Below, in pieces: positions 1-5,578 of a stretch of 5,640 bases of DNA; positions within the stretch are counted from its first letter, which is position 1; every line of letters starts with the position of its first letter. This stretch comes from Nitrospirota bacterium (GTDB lineage: Bacteria; Nitrospirota; Thermodesulfovibrionia; Thermodesulfovibrionales; Magnetobacteriaceae). Under the pieces are notes generated by a model. The model searched no databases, had not been told where the DNA came from, and was given only the letters and a program-made list of their open reading frames with translations. The stretch is taken from positions 1-5,640 of the forward strand of contig JADFXO010000267.1 of the NCBI GenBank assembly GCA_015233485.1, given 5' to 3'. A program made the translations under genes and the position numbers.

Positions 1-2
1 GT

Positions 3-290
3 GCAGACTCTGCGGGAAATAACTTTACAGGGACACAAGCCACTTATGCCGTGTCCGGGAAAATTACAAGCGGCGGCACTGGGCTAAGCGGGGTAACGGT
101 TGCCCTTGCCGGAACAACCTACAGTGCGACCACCGGCAATGATGGCACATATAGTATTACAGGAGTTACTACAGGGTCATATACGATAACGCCAAGGTAT
201 AACATAAACGCTGAACAGGAGTATTCACGTTTTTTCAGCTCAGTGTCTGTGTACTTTTTCCTGTCTTTCAGGAAATTTGACATGGCGTAG
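3..290 (+). CDS. Partial repeat-domain surface protein, broken at about 194
   Basis: The frame is already open at position 3 and has no convincing start, so it is the continuation of a gene beginning before the window. The first 64 or so residues are rich in G, T, S and V and follow the pattern of a carboxypeptidase-regulatory-like/Cna-B-type beta-sandwich: VSGKITSGGTGLSGVTVAL, then TTGNDGTYSITGV, then GSYTITP. Such domains are usual as tandem units in large secreted or cell-surface proteins. After ITP (codon 192-194) the expected continuation of the domain is lost. The remaining 31 residues to the stop at 288-290 are merely the antisense of the convergent desaturase gene. What is real is therefore about 3-194. 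The tail is a by-product of the junction. The parent protein's function cannot be told. Confidence 0.55.
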   Translation, partial: ADSAGNNFTGTQATYAVSGKITSGGTGLSGVTVALAGTTYSATTGNDGTYSITGVTTGSYTITPRYNINAEQEYSRFFSSVSVYFFLSFRKFDMA

Positions 291-1126
291 GAAAAGTCAG
301 CGTTTATAATTACATAGTCAGACTCTATCTTCCTGCCGCTTTCAAGGACAACGCCTATTGCCTTTTTTCCCGTTGTCAGAATACCCTTAACTGCTGCTGA
401 TGTGTAAATCCTGCCGCCCTGCTCTTCAATAATCTTCGCCATTGCCAGAGTGAGCTGATTAAGGCCGCCTGTTATGTGATGAATGCCCCACTGATACTCT
501 ATAAAAGAAATCAGCGAATAGGCAGACGGTGCCCTCCACGGAGACATACCTATGTATTTTGTCTGGAATGTCATTGCAAGTCTCATTTTCTCGTCCGTAA
601 AATATTTTTCCAGCCTGTCTCTAAGACTGCCAGTGATGTCCATCTGCGGCAGCGCCTCCATAAACACCGGCCTTAAAAAGTCATACACACTGTCATAGGG
701 GGTTTTAAAGCATCGCTCTATTCGATTAAATCTGTAGTGCTCATCATGCCTGAATCGCATGTAGTTTTCGACCTGGCCGGGAAACACCCGTTGTATTTCA
801 GATAGTGTCTTTTGTATGTCCGTTGAGGGATAGAACTCCGTCCCGTCCGCGAATCTTAATCTGTATAACGGGTCAAGCGGCGTGATTTCAACATAATCAT
901 GGATATTTCTGCCGGCGAGCCTGAATATCTCCTCCATATACTGTGGAAGCATCAAAAAAGTCGGCCCTATGTCAAATATATAATTGCCAAGTAAAAATCT
1001 TCCCGTCCTGCCGCCAACAGCTGTTTCCTTTTCAAATATGGCCACTTCGTAGCCCTTGTTCAACAACAGCATCGCGGCCGCAAGCCCGCCAGGGCCTGCC
1101 CCTATTATTGCAATCTTCTTTTTCAT
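119..1126 (-). CDS. Phytoene desaturase (CrtI)-like FAD-dependent oxidoreductase, 3' truncated
   Basis: The N-terminus carries a classic Rossmann FAD/NAD-binding fingerprint: GAGPGG at residues 9-14, an acidic FEKE at 31-34 ending the second beta strand, GGRTG at 39-43 and FDIGPT at 51-56. All are typical of the CrtI/CrtN/CrtD carotenoid desaturase/isomerase branch of the amine-oxidase-like superfamily. The ATG overlaps the stop of the upstream selenoprotein gene (ATGA, 1123-1126), and GGGAGG lies about 9 nt upstream. Family members are usually near 490-500 residues. Here homologous sequence stops at residue 312 (FMLYLG, codon 191-193), and the last 23 residues are antisense of the repeat-domain fragment on the other strand. 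The missing part would include the C-terminal FAD-binding motif, so the product as encoded is probably inactive. The exact substrate (phytoene, diapophytoene or another polyene) cannot be assigned. Confidence 0.85.
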   Translation of the reverse strand: MKKKIAIIGAGPGGLAAAMLLLNKGYEVAIFEKETAVGGRTGRFLLGNYIFDIGPTFLMLPQYMEEIFRLAGRNIHDYVEITPLDPLYRLRFADGTEFYPSTDIQKTLSEIQRVFPGQVENYMRFRHDEHYRFNRIERCFKTPYDSVYDFLRPVFMEALPQMDITGSLRDRLEKYFTDEKMRLAMTFQTKYIGMSPWRAPSAYSLISFIEYQWGIHHITGGLNQLTLAMAKIIEEQGGRIYTSAAVKGILTTGKKAIGVVLESGRKIESDYVIINADFSYAMSNFLKDRKKYTDTELKKREYSCSAFMLYLGVIVYDPVVTPVILYVPSLPVVAL

Positions 1127-1659
1127 ATTGCTGACGCCTCCCGTATGATTTCATCAATGGAAGGGTTATCAGAAATATTCACAGCGTAACGGACATATCG
1201 CACAACCATATTTTTGTCGATTATAAACATGCCTGATAATTGAAATATATCCCCCGATGGCAAGCCAGGCAGGTGTCCCCGCCTTAATGCGCCGAGGCCG
1301 CGAATAATAGTCTTTGGCGACACTATCCCCGTTATCCCTGCCTGAGAAAGTCCATATGCCTTATAGAGGATTTTTCGGGGGTCGCATATAATAGTAAAAG
1401 AAGGCGCGTGATTTTTACGAAATGCCTCCGCCTGCCTGGGCGTACCCATACCCACCAGGATTACCGTTACTCCTATGCTATCGAACCGGTCTTTTTCTCT
1501 ATGCAACTGCACAGCCAAATCTTTACAAAACGGTCACCCGAAGTGGCGTAAAAATACGAGCAACGTATTGTGTTGACGTAACAGCCCGTGAAGGGCGGCT
1601 TCATTTCCGTCTGAAAGACGCACCATCGTGTCTGCTGCTATATCTCCCGGTCTCATCAT
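1123..1659 (-). CDS. Peroxiredoxin-like (AhpC/TSA family) selenoprotein with UPFC redox motif
   Basis: Read through the TGA at 1534-1536, the frame gives 178 residues: a start MMRPGDIAADT, the strand LLVFLRHFG, then U42-P-F-C45, VGMG at 69-72, CDP at 92-94, QLSGMFIID at 140-148 and SDNPS at 163-167. This is the thioredoxin-fold AhpC/TSA_2 'peroxiredoxin-like' family, whose members normally have RHxGCPFC here. The TGA thus replaces exactly the first redox cysteine while the reading frame stays intact and conserved on both sides. A SECIS-like hairpin lies 25 nt after it. The gene itself ends in TGA, as does cbiM, so UGA is not generally reassigned. The start is 1659 or 1656, because an in-frame TGA immediately precedes the ATGATG. 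No Shine-Dalgarno is seen. The likely role is thiol/peroxide redox chemistry; the substrate is unknown. A sequencing error or pseudogene is the alternative. Without readthrough only residues from codon 48 (TTG, 1518) would be called. Confidence 0.85.
1485..1536 (-). promoter_or_regulatory. Candidate bacterial SECIS element directing Sec insertion at UGA 1534-1536
   Basis: Directly after the in-frame UGA the mRNA can fold a 6-bp apical stem, CUGUGC (1514-1509) with GCAUAG (1504-1499), including one G-U pair, closed by the tetraloop AGUU (1508-1505). The loop begins 25 nt after the UGA and has G at its second position. This agrees with the published general bacterial SECIS rules: a small apical loop with a G in its first two positions, about 16-37 nt from the UGA. 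A lower stem is possible between ACCG/UUUU at 1534-1527 and AAAA/CGGU at 1495-1485, with a bulge. Pairing was found by eye, with no energy calculation. Confidence 0.6.
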
Positions 1660-1666
1660 TCATATG

Positions 1667-1672
1667 ATTATA
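1667..1672 (-). promoter_or_regulatory. Perfect TATAAT -10-like box abutting the selenoprotein start
   Basis: On the minus strand TATAAT lies 7 nt upstream of the ATG at 1659, and no Shine-Dalgarno lies between. If it is a real -10 box, transcription would begin at or next to the start codon, giving a leaderless mRNA. A TTGATT at 1695-1700 is 22 nt away, too far for a normal -35 box. The region is AT-rich, so chance occurrence is possible. The rest of the 110-bp gap to cbiO shows no gene. Confidence 0.3.
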
Positions 1673-1769
1673 AACCAAAATTATTAGTAAATGGAATCAA
1701 CAGGGCATGGCAAACCCATTAGAAAAATAAAGCAGAAATTGCCTATGCGATCAGGCTTCAGTCCACAAA

Positions 1770-2585
1770 CTATTCAAGGCATCTAAGCAGTTCATCCCTG
1801 AAACGCGGTACAATTCCGTCCTCTTTCAGTACGCCCCGCCTGATGAGCCGTTCATATATCTCAAGGACAATCGGCTTATAGAGAAACGACGACTTGAGCA
1901 ATTGTTCGTCTGAGAATATTTCTATCGGCGTACCAATTCCTGCCACGGCACCATCCTTCATAACAATAACGCGGTCGGCCCACTCGTAGGCCAAATCTAT
2001 GTCGTGGGTTGACATTATCAGGGTTACACCGCTGCCGTTAAGTCTTGAAAATATATCAATGACTTGTTCCCTGTGGACATGGTCAAGGCCGGCAATCGGC
2101 TCATCCAACACAAGTACCTGAGGCTCCATCGCTATGACACCGGCAATGGCGGCAAGTTTTTTCTGCCCGTGGCTTAGAAAGTGCGTGGGGCGCTCCTTTA
2201 GTTCATAAATCCCGCACGCATTCAGTGAATCGTCAACCCTTTTTTTCACTTCCTCAGGGGATAAGCCCAAATTCATCGGGCCAAACGACACGTCCTCCGC
2301 TACTGTGGCTGAAAATAGTTGAACCTCAGGGTCCTGAAATACAACTCCGACGCGCCTCCTTAGATTGGACAGCGCCTTGCGTTCGTATATAATTTCCACG
2401 CCGTCCAAGAGAATCTTCCCGCTCAATGGCCGCAAAATCCCATTTAAATGAAGCAAAAACGTGGTCTTGCCGGCTCCGTTTGCCCCTAAAAGCGCATACT
2501 TCAAACCTCTTTCAATGCGCAGCGAAACATCATTTAGGGCCGTAACGCTGTCATATTTGAATGTGACGCCTTTTGCTTCTATCAT
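1770..2585 (-). CDS. cbiO: Cobalt ECF transporter ATPase CbiO
   Basis: This cytoplasmic ATPase of the cobalt importer powers Co2+ uptake through the membrane subunits encoded just upstream. All ABC ATPase motifs are visible in its 271 residues: Walker A GANGAGKT (34-41), Q-loop glutamine Q84 in VVFQDPEVQLF, signature LSHGQ (137-141, a form known in CbiO/EcfA proteins), Walker B VLVLDEP (157-163), D-loop AGLD and switch histidine H194 in STHDID. The length is normal for CbiO including the C-terminal extension. Its ATG overlaps the end of cbiQ by 4 nt (TCAT on the plus strand at 2582-2585), implying translational coupling. It is the last gene of the cbiKMNQO operon and ends in TAG. Nothing looks degraded. 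Confidence 0.95.
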   Translation of the reverse strand: MIEAKGVTFKYDSVTALNDVSLRIERGLKYALLGANGAGKTTFLLHLNGILRPLSGKILLDGVEIIYERKALSNLRRRVGVVFQDPEVQLFSATVAEDVSFGPMNLGLSPEEVKKRVDDSLNACGIYELKERPTHFLSHGQKKLAAIAGVIAMEPQVLVLDEPIAGLDHVHREQVIDIFSRLNGSGVTLIMSTHDIDLAYEWADRVIVMKDGAVAGIGTPIEIFSDEQLLKSSFLYKPIVLEIYERLIRRGVLKEDGIVPRFRDELLRCLE

Positions 2586-3271
2586 CTTGAGCCTATTACG
2601 ATTAAAAAAATGTCAATGACGGTGATTGCGGCAATATTGACCGCTGAACTTTTGAATCCTCTTTGCATGACATTCAGCTCGCCGGTGAATCCCCTTGATT
2701 CAAGGGCAGTGTTCAGATAGTCCGCCTGCCTGAGCATCCGCGCAAATAGACTTGAGATTAATATCCCCATCGAACGATACGAATTTTTTAGTCCATCATA
2801 ACCCAAACGCGAAGACTGCGCGGTGCGGGTCTTTTGCGTAATGTCCATAAATACAAATATGAACCTGTACGTCAGGCCCATCAGCTCAATGATAATCGAC
2901 GGTATGCGGATTTTTCTAAGCACCGACAATATATCGGCGGCGGGGGTTGTGAAAATCAAAAAATAAAAACAGGAAATTGCGGCAAACGCCCGAAAAAACA
3001 CAAACGCCGCCCCCTTTAAATCCACAGCACCATACGCGACTGCGACACTCCCCAAGAAGACAAAAACAAACGCCTTAAACATAATTCCCACATAATACCG
3101 CAGGGGAATCCTCGCCATAAATAAAACCACCGCCATCATCATAAAAACAATTAAGTGTACCGCCGTTGAGCCGCTGATTAAAGAAATCGCCATACATGAA
3201 AACGAAAATACGAGCTTCTCAACCGGATGAACATCTCTGATGGCATTAGAATAGGCGAATCTATCCGGCAT
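2582..3271 (-). CDS. cbiQ: Cobalt ECF transporter transmembrane protein CbiQ
   Basis: This is the energy-coupling membrane subunit (EcfT/CbiQ) that links the ATPase CbiO to the CbiM/CbiN substrate module. It has 229 residues and several hydrophobic segments (roughly 20-50, 60-82, 88-108, 125-143 and 208-226). TTPAADILSVLRKIRIP at 108-124 is a CbiQ hallmark. The two cytoplasmic coupling regions contain SRLGY (154-158) and ALESRGF (189-195), matching the Arg-Gly type coupling-helix motifs that dock on the ATPase. The start lies 6 nt after the cbiN stop with only a weak ribosome binding site (AGGC about 15 nt upstream), so translation is probably coupled to cbiN. The 3' end overlaps cbiO by 4 nt. 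Confidence 0.93.
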   Translation of the reverse strand: MPDRFAYSNAIRDVHPVEKLVFSFSCMAISLISGSTAVHLIVFMMMAVVLFMARIPLRYYVGIMFKAFVFVFLGSVAVAYGAVDLKGAAFVFFRAFAAISCFYFLIFTTPAADILSVLRKIRIPSIIIELMGLTYRFIFVFMDITQKTRTAQSSRLGYDGLKNSYRSMGILISSLFARMLRQADYLNTALESRGFTGELNVMQRGFKSSAVNIAAITVIDIFLIVIGSR

Positions 3272-3277
3272 CGTGGT

Positions 3278-3550
3278 TTATGGTCTGCCTTTTTTTCGTT
3301 TACGCATGACATAATAAAAGATAAAACCAGACCCTATGGCGGACTGAAAAACAAAAAGAAGCTTTTCAGTCCCCTCGTTCGGACTCCAAAACGGTTCAAC
3401 CCATCGCACATAGCCAGAGTTGATTTCCTTTATGACCATCTCGGCCTTGTCGTCGGTGCCCATCAAATCGGACGTCATATTAATCAAAGCCGGGGCTAAA
3501 GCGATTAAAACGAATAATACAACCAACAAGATATTTCTTATCGAAACCAT
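3278..3550 (-). CDS. cbiN: Cobalt transport accessory protein CbiN
   Basis: This small 90-residue membrane protein has two hydrophobic helices, about residues 6-24 and 63-82, separated by an extracytoplasmic loop. The loop carries the family pattern GTDDKAE (31-37), a conserved INxxYxxW stretch ending at W50, and EPFWSP at 52-57. CbiN works with CbiM in cobalt uptake: in characterised Cbi transporters its loop inserts metal into the CbiM pocket. The C-terminus is basic (RKRKKGR), consistent with the positive-inside rule. The start codon directly follows the cbiM stop (TGAATG), with GGAGG about 5 nt upstream inside the end of cbiM. Position between cbiM and cbiQ is the standard order for this operon. 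Confidence 0.93.
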   Translation of the reverse strand: MVSIRNILLVVLFVLIALAPALINMTSDLMGTDDKAEMVIKEINSGYVRWVEPFWSPNEGTEKLLFVFQSAIGSGFIFYYVMRKRKKGRP

Positions 3551-4291
3551 TCAGGCCTCCCTGCTTGCAAGTGTTTTTAGTTCTTCAGCGCTGTTGGCAG
3601 TTAAGTAATTATATACCAATACGGTTAGAATCCCCTCAGCAACGGCAATCGGGACTTGAGTAACGGCAAATACCGCCAGAAATTTTATAAACGAACCGGC
3701 AACACCGCCGCTTTCAGACGGAAACGCCAGTGCAAGCTGAAACGCCGTAACAACGTATGTAGCCAAATCACCCAACGCAGCAGCTAAAAACACAGAAAGC
3801 CAGACAGGGGCCTTCGCCCTTTTAAGAAAAAGATATATAATATAAGAAACCATCGGCCCTACGACCGCCATAGAAAACACATTCGCGCCAAAGGTCGAAA
3901 TTCCCCCGTGGGCAAGCAACAGCGCCTGAAATAACAAGACAATCCCACCAAGAACACTCATCACGGCAGGGCCGAAGACTATAGCCCCAAGCCCAACCCC
4001 CGTGGGATGAGAACAGCTTCCCATCACCGAGGGAATCTTCATAGCCGACATAACAAATACAAACGCGCCACAAAGCCCAAGCAGCAATTTCAATTTCGTA
4101 TTATCCCTCGTCGCCCTCTTGACCATAATAACCCCGTAAATCAAAAATGGAATCGAACAGACATACCAAAACGCGCACCAGCTAAAAGGTAAAAATCCTT
4201 CCATAATGTGCATGGCATAGGCAGGGTGTGGAATAAGTATCAGCAAGGCCGCTACCGCGCCAAAATATTTATAATTAAACATTCTCTTCAT
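3551..4291 (-). CDS. cbiM: Cobalt ECF transporter substrate-binding protein CbiM
   Basis: This is the membrane S-component that binds Co2+. Residues 1-26 form a signal peptide (basic start, hydrophobic core, AYA cleavage site), leaving a mature N-terminus MHIMEGFLP. In CbiM/NikM proteins the free Met1 amino group and His2 coordinate the metal. H95 in GSCSHPTGVG, about residue 69 of the mature form, is the third expected ligand region. Further CbiM hallmarks are AHGGISTFGANVFSM (127-141) and several membrane helices through 246 residues. A strong ribosome binding site, AAGGGGAGG, overlaps the cbiK stop region and lies 4 nt before the ATG. Cobalt rather than nickel is inferred from the cobalamin riboswitch, cbiK and the presence of cbiN. 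Confidence 0.95.
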   Translation of the reverse strand: MKRMFNYKYFGAVAALLILIPHPAYAMHIMEGFLPFSWCAFWYVCSIPFLIYGVIMVKRATRDNTKLKLLLGLCGAFVFVMSAMKIPSVMGSCSHPTGVGLGAIVFGPAVMSVLGGIVLLFQALLLAHGGISTFGANVFSMAVVGPMVSYIIYLFLKRAKAPVWLSVFLAAALGDLATYVVTAFQLALAFPSESGGVAGSFIKFLAVFAVTQVPIAVAEGILTVLVYNYLTANSAEELKTLASREA

Positions 4292-4302
4292 AAATCCTCC
4301 CC

Positions 4303-5103
4303 TTAGTAATAATAAAGCAGCTTGAATGCCCGTTCGATTCGGTTAATAAAGGCACGGCGCACTTCTTCGTAAAACCCAAGGGATTTAACAAAGCTGCCGC
4401 CCTCATGTGCAACGCTGAGGTAATCAACCTGAAGGCCAAGGGATTGCAACTCCGCCTTAAGACTTTGACCTTCGCCCAATAAATCTTTCTCCACATGCAG
4501 ACCAGAAACGTAGAGCAGCGGAATCAGCCTTGCCTTTTTAGCTGATGTCTTTGCGGCAATCTTCCCAAGAACGATGTCCAGCGAAGGCATCCCGTCAATA
4601 GTGGCAAAAAAGCAATTCTGAAATTTTTGTGTTAAATAGTGGTCAAGCCCCTGATAGAGGATATTCGCGGGATCGGCGCAAAGAGGCGTACCGTGGGCCA
4701 CGGCGATGTTGATACCGTCGGGGATGAAATCCCGCGCAACAGCAGATATAACCTCATCGACGAACTGCCACCTGTGGAGCAGTGTCTCACCCATAGCAAC
4801 GCGCAGGCCTGGGAAATTAACACACATTTCCATAAGTTCCTGGTACTCGGTGCCGGGGACAATTTGAAGCGGCTGGACGACGGCCTTACTGTAACCATGC
4901 CCTTCCAGTGAGGCGAGGGCCTGAAGGATGCCCGGGGAGCCGGTCTTCTCTCTGACGATTTCAGATGTGTACGCCCAGACGATGTGAGTCTCAGGCCAAA
5001 TACTCATGAAGTGTGCCCGAACGTCAGCGTCGAATATATCGTAAGCGGCCTTACCTCTTGAGGTCGTACCGAACGCGGCTATAACCAGGGCGGGGGATTC
5101 CAT
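4303..5103 (-). CDS. cbiK: Sirohydrochlorin cobaltochelatase CbiK
   Basis: The enzyme inserts Co2+ into sirohydrochlorin, the early committed step of anaerobic cobalamin synthesis. The CbiK family (class II chelatase) is recognised from FGTTSRGKAAYDIF near the N-terminus, the family glutamate E87 in PGTEYQE, H137 in VAHGT and H203 in PLLYVSGLHVEKD. These align with E89, H145 and H207 of the Salmonella enzyme, which bind the metal. Starting at ATG 5103 gives 266 residues, almost the same as the Salmonella protein (264). The frame stays open to a GTG at 5166 and has another ATG at 5136. Both add a basic, non-homologous N-terminus, and 5166 lies inside a terminator-like hairpin. No clear Shine-Dalgarno precedes any of the three. 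No signal peptide is seen, so it is probably cytoplasmic. It is the first gene after the riboswitch, 11 nt before cbiM. Confidence 0.9.
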   Translation of the reverse strand: MESPALVIAAFGTTSRGKAAYDIFDADVRAHFMSIWPETHIVWAYTSEIVREKTGSPGILQALASLEGHGYSKAVVQPLQIVPGTEYQELMEMCVNFPGLRVAMGETLLHRWQFVDEVISAVARDFIPDGINIAVAHGTPLCADPANILYQGLDHYLTQKFQNCFFATIDGMPSLDIVLGKIAAKTSAKKARLIPLLYVSGLHVEKDLLGEGQSLKAELQSLGLQVDYLSVAHEGGSFVKSLGFYEEVRRAFINRIERAFKLLYYY

Positions 5104-5141
5104 GAGATTTCGTTTCTTCAGCTTTCTCTCTTTCATAGCAG

Positions 5142-5173
5142 AAAAAACACTACGTACCGCCCGCACGCTGTAC
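5142..5173 (-). terminator. Possible riboswitch expression-platform terminator
   Basis: Between the aptamer and cbiK, GTAC at 5173-5170 can pair with GTAC at 5157-5154, with inner GC pairs and one mismatch. Six uridines follow (5147-5142) after a 6-nt gap. The placement is right for a B12-dependent attenuator just before the gene, but the hairpin is short and the gap is longer than in strong terminators. Translational control is the alternative. Confidence 0.35.
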
Positions 5174-5220
5174 TAAACATTTGCAACAAACACACAGCCA
5201 TCCACCCTCGTGATTTCACT

Positions 5221-5408
5221 GGACAGGTCTTCCGGCTCAGGGCACACCTACTAACCCGCCTTCCCAAGACATATCCCTCACCCACGGCAAGAGACAAGCT
5301 CAGTGGCATATACTAAGGGGTTTCGTTCCCATCACGGCTGCGGGGCAGCGGAAGTCTCACACTTCTCTTCCCTTATATCCAGCCAAACTTAATGCACAAA
5401 CAACACCG
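5221..5408 (-). ncRNA. Cobalamin (B12) riboswitch aptamer
   Basis: On the minus strand the conserved blocks occur in the correct order: GGTG at 5407-5404, AAGGGAAG at 5374-5367, the hairpin GAAGTGTGAGACTTC at 5365-5351, CCCCGCAGCCGTGATGG at 5345-5329, GCCACTG at 5307-5301, GGGAAGGCGGG at 5265-5255, and the B12 box GCCGGAAGACCTG at 5236-5224. Adenosylcobalamin or a related corrinoid is expected to bind and switch off the downstream cbiKMNQO genes, matching B12 supply to cobalt import and chelation. Boundaries are approximate, as the outer P1 pairing was not resolved. The region between the aptamer and cbiK (about 120 nt) is the expression platform. Confidence 0.95.
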
Positions 5409-5413
5409 ATGAA

Positions 5414-5443
5414 ATAATAACACGACAGGCAGTGTAAAATCAA
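5414..5443 (-). promoter_or_regulatory. Sigma70-like promoter of the cbi operon
   Basis: On the minus strand TTGATT (5443-5438, -35) and TATTAT (5419-5414, -10) are separated by 18 nt. They match the sigma70 consensus at 4 of 6 and 5 of 6 positions. Transcription would start at about 5407, right at the beginning of the riboswitch aptamer, as expected for a riboswitch leader. The match is by eye. Confidence 0.6.
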
Positions 5444-5464
5444 CGCCGATTTGATTTTTTTTTT
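5436..5464. repeat. AT-rich inverted repeat with T-run overlapping the cbi -35 box
   Basis: AAAATCAA (5436-5443) and TTGATTTT (5451-5458) form an 8-bp inverted repeat with a 7-nt spacer. Ten T residues run at 5455-5464 on the plus strand. It could act as a weak plus-strand terminator or as an operator over the -35 box. No plus-strand gene upstream needs a terminator, so its role is unclear. Confidence 0.3.
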
Positions 5465-5491
5465 GACGAATAATAAATTTTTATATGTAAT

Positions 5492-5535
5492 AGCAAAATA
5501 GAAATGTCCTATTGCAGCAAAGTAGAAATGTCCTA
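5492..5535 (+). repeat. Tandem 20-bp direct repeat near the IS end
   Basis: Copies at 5492-5511 and 5516-5535 share 19 of 20 bases, differing only at 5498 (A) versus 5522 (G). They are spaced 24 bp start to start, roughly two helical turns. Such paired subterminal repeats are typical of transposase binding sites; that role is inferred. Confidence 0.75.
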
Positions 5536-5548
5536 AAAAGCGAGGCGT

Positions 5549-5578
5549 TTTGTACCATAGAAGGAAAGAGGGTACAAA
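5549..5578 (+). promoter_or_regulatory. Hairpin enclosing the transposase ribosome binding site
   Basis: TTTGTACC (5549-5556) and GGTACAAA (5571-5578) form a perfect 8-bp stem with a 14-nt loop. The purine-rich Shine-Dalgarno AAGGAAAGAG (5561-5570) is in the loop, and the A of the ATG start is the last paired base. It may limit translation initiation of the transposase. Confidence 0.55.

Noticed and set aside
1123..1518. 131-residue open frame taken as a complete protein from a TTG start
   Set aside because: It lacks the thioredoxin-fold N-terminus and redox motif. The same frame continues upstream through TGA with clear family homology, so it is only the part after the Sec codon.
1422..1667. 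Plus-strand open frame of 81 codons over the selenoprotein region
   Set aside because: Low-complexity, proline/leucine-rich shadow frame. The opposite strand carries the conserved protein.
1741..1756. Possible terminator after cbiO (GCCT/AGGC stem followed on the minus strand by a T-rich stretch)
   Set aside because: Only 4 bp of stem with an 8-nt loop, and the T-rich stretch does not directly follow. Too weak to call a terminator.
3822..4073. Minus-strand open frame of 83 codons inside cbiM
   Set aside because: Out-of-frame shadow rich in Trp, Cys and Gly. cbiM in the other frame has all family motifs.
4639..4911. Plus-strand open frame of 90 codons antisense to cbiK
   Set aside because: A shadow of the strongly conserved cbiK coding sequence, with no recognisable domain or ribosome binding site.
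5436..5464. Strong intrinsic terminator on the plus strand
   Set aside because: The inverted repeat is nearly all A/T except for its loop, and no plus-strand transcript is expected from upstream. Kept only as a low-confidence repeat.
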